Of a stretch of 64,000 nucleotides of DNA, positions 63,653 to 64,000 are shown piece after piece (position 1 is the first letter of the stretch; each line of letters begins with the position of its first letter). The position numbers and the translations under genes are program-made. The notes beneath the pieces are model-generated. The model was not told the origin of the DNA and ran no database searches. It worked only from the letters and a program-made list of their open reading frames with translations. The stretch comes from Crocinitomicaceae bacterium (lineage in GTDB: Bacteria; Bacteroidota; Bacteroidia; Flavobacteriales_D; Crocinitomicaceae). Location: contig JAHEIL010000002.1 of NCBI GenBank assembly GCA_024639405.1, positions 1 to 64,000 of the forward strand, read 5' to 3'.

Positions 63653-64000
63653 TCAATACAAAAAACCAAACAACCAAAGTGGAATGGTCTTTCCATCTCC
63701 ATATTCGATGTTGTCTGCAGCAATGTAACTTTCTTTTATATTTTTGAGTTGTTTTCGGGTTTTTGATTTTCCACCAATCTCAAATGTATATTTATTGTCA
63801 ACTAAAAAATCACTTGCTACACTACTCGTTACATCATATACATTTGCTACTTGATTGTAAAAAAAACATTCTCGCAAGGTGCCTTCTTGAAAATTTGTGC
63901 GCGTCAATGCATAAATTGTGTTGGGATGATGCAAGAATACTTTTTCTGGTTTTGCCAATACTGCATCCGAAGATGAATTACTTCGCAATAAATTCAAAAT
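63653..64000 (-). CDS. AAA-family ATPase, C-terminal part (truncated by window end)
   Basis: The open frame continues past base 64000, so only the last 116 codons before the stop are visible. The segment FEIGGKSKTRKQLKNIKESY followed by DNIEYGDGKTIPLWLFGFLY is the C-terminal end of the Bacteroidota ATPases with AAA_14 and DUF4143 domains (COG1373 group), which are often mobile or fitness-related. No ATPase motif is visible in this fragment. An internal TTG at 63997 is not taken as a start. Confidence 0.7.
   Translation of the reverse strand: MLNLLRSNSSSDAVLAKPEKVFLHHPNTIYALTRTNFQEGTLRECFFYNQVANVYDVTSSVASDFLVDNKYTFEIGGKSKTRKQLKNIKESYIAADNIEYGDGKTIPLWLFGFLY

Overview
The window is one continuous, densely packed AT-rich stretch of chromosome from a member of the Bacteroidota, most likely order Flavobacteriales and possibly close to Crocinitomicaceae; the family is an inference from gene content. 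The phylum evidence is visible in the sequence. Many genes have the TAnnTTTG -7 promoter element, often with a TTG about 17-20 bases upstream, and few have Shine-Dalgarno sites. There are GLPGLI, FISUMP and HYC_CC_PP family proteins, TonB-dependent receptors with carboxypeptidase-like N-terminal domains, a type IX secretion (T9SS) C-terminal sorting domain, and the division cluster in its Bacteroidota form, without murF or ddl. I see no insertion sequence, prophage, CRISPR array or rRNA, and no gap over 300 bases without a gene.

Layout. 1-1032: start of der, then era, both minus. 1121-2719: a secreted kelch-like protein. 2850-6055: a sulfane-sulfur operon with a DUF2892 membrane protein, a rhodanese-thioredoxin lipoprotein, a CstB-like persulfide dioxygenase/rhodanese and a TSUP exporter. 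6041-11360: accessory minus-strand exported proteins (T9SS beta-helix protein, two unknown proteins one of which is MORN-like, FISUMP lipoprotein). 11464-12906: a WYL regulator, a SemiSWEET-like protein and the initiator tRNA. 13048-17448: a lipoprotein, then an outer-membrane beta-barrel protein with its GLPGLI partner. 17511-18104: an Nfu iron-sulfur protein. 18209-21247: a metal-linked HYC_CC_PP / TonB-dependent receptor / HMA operon. 21339-28785: housekeeping genes metK, msrA, a TPR protein, serS, rpmA-rplU and an EamA transporter.

29078-44867 is the division and cell wall (dcw) cluster: mraZ-rsmH-ftsL-ftsI-murE-mraY-murD-ftsW-murG-murC-ftsQ-ftsA-ftsZ, followed by a yqeY-like gene. The genes mostly overlap by 1-14 bases or nearly touch, so they are probably one transcription unit making lipid II and the divisome. 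Its upstream region carries two inverted copies of a 16-base MraZ-box-like element.

44907-48950: mtnB faces topB, which lies in a topB-folA-thyA operon for thymidylate supply and DNA topology. 49139-53558: a small exported protein, a Wzx-like flippase, a Wzz-like chain-length protein and a Wzy/WaaL-like ligase or polymerase, together a surface polysaccharide set. 53521-61737 (minus): hemJ, enoyl-CoA hydratase, a second flippase, dut, a sugar nucleotidyltransferase, a TPR lipoprotein, a DUF4292 lipoprotein and an EnvC-like factor. 61867-63573: lysS. 63653-64000: the C-terminal end of an AAA ATPase.

The observations most worth following are the inverted MraZ boxes, a recurring TAAATTCG element placed like a -7 box before four unrelated housekeeping genes, promoter elements only 4 bases before start codons (leaderless mRNAs), a perfect palindrome between the WYL regulator and the FISUMP lipoprotein, the CstB-like operon, and mtnB starting directly at the end of a terminator.
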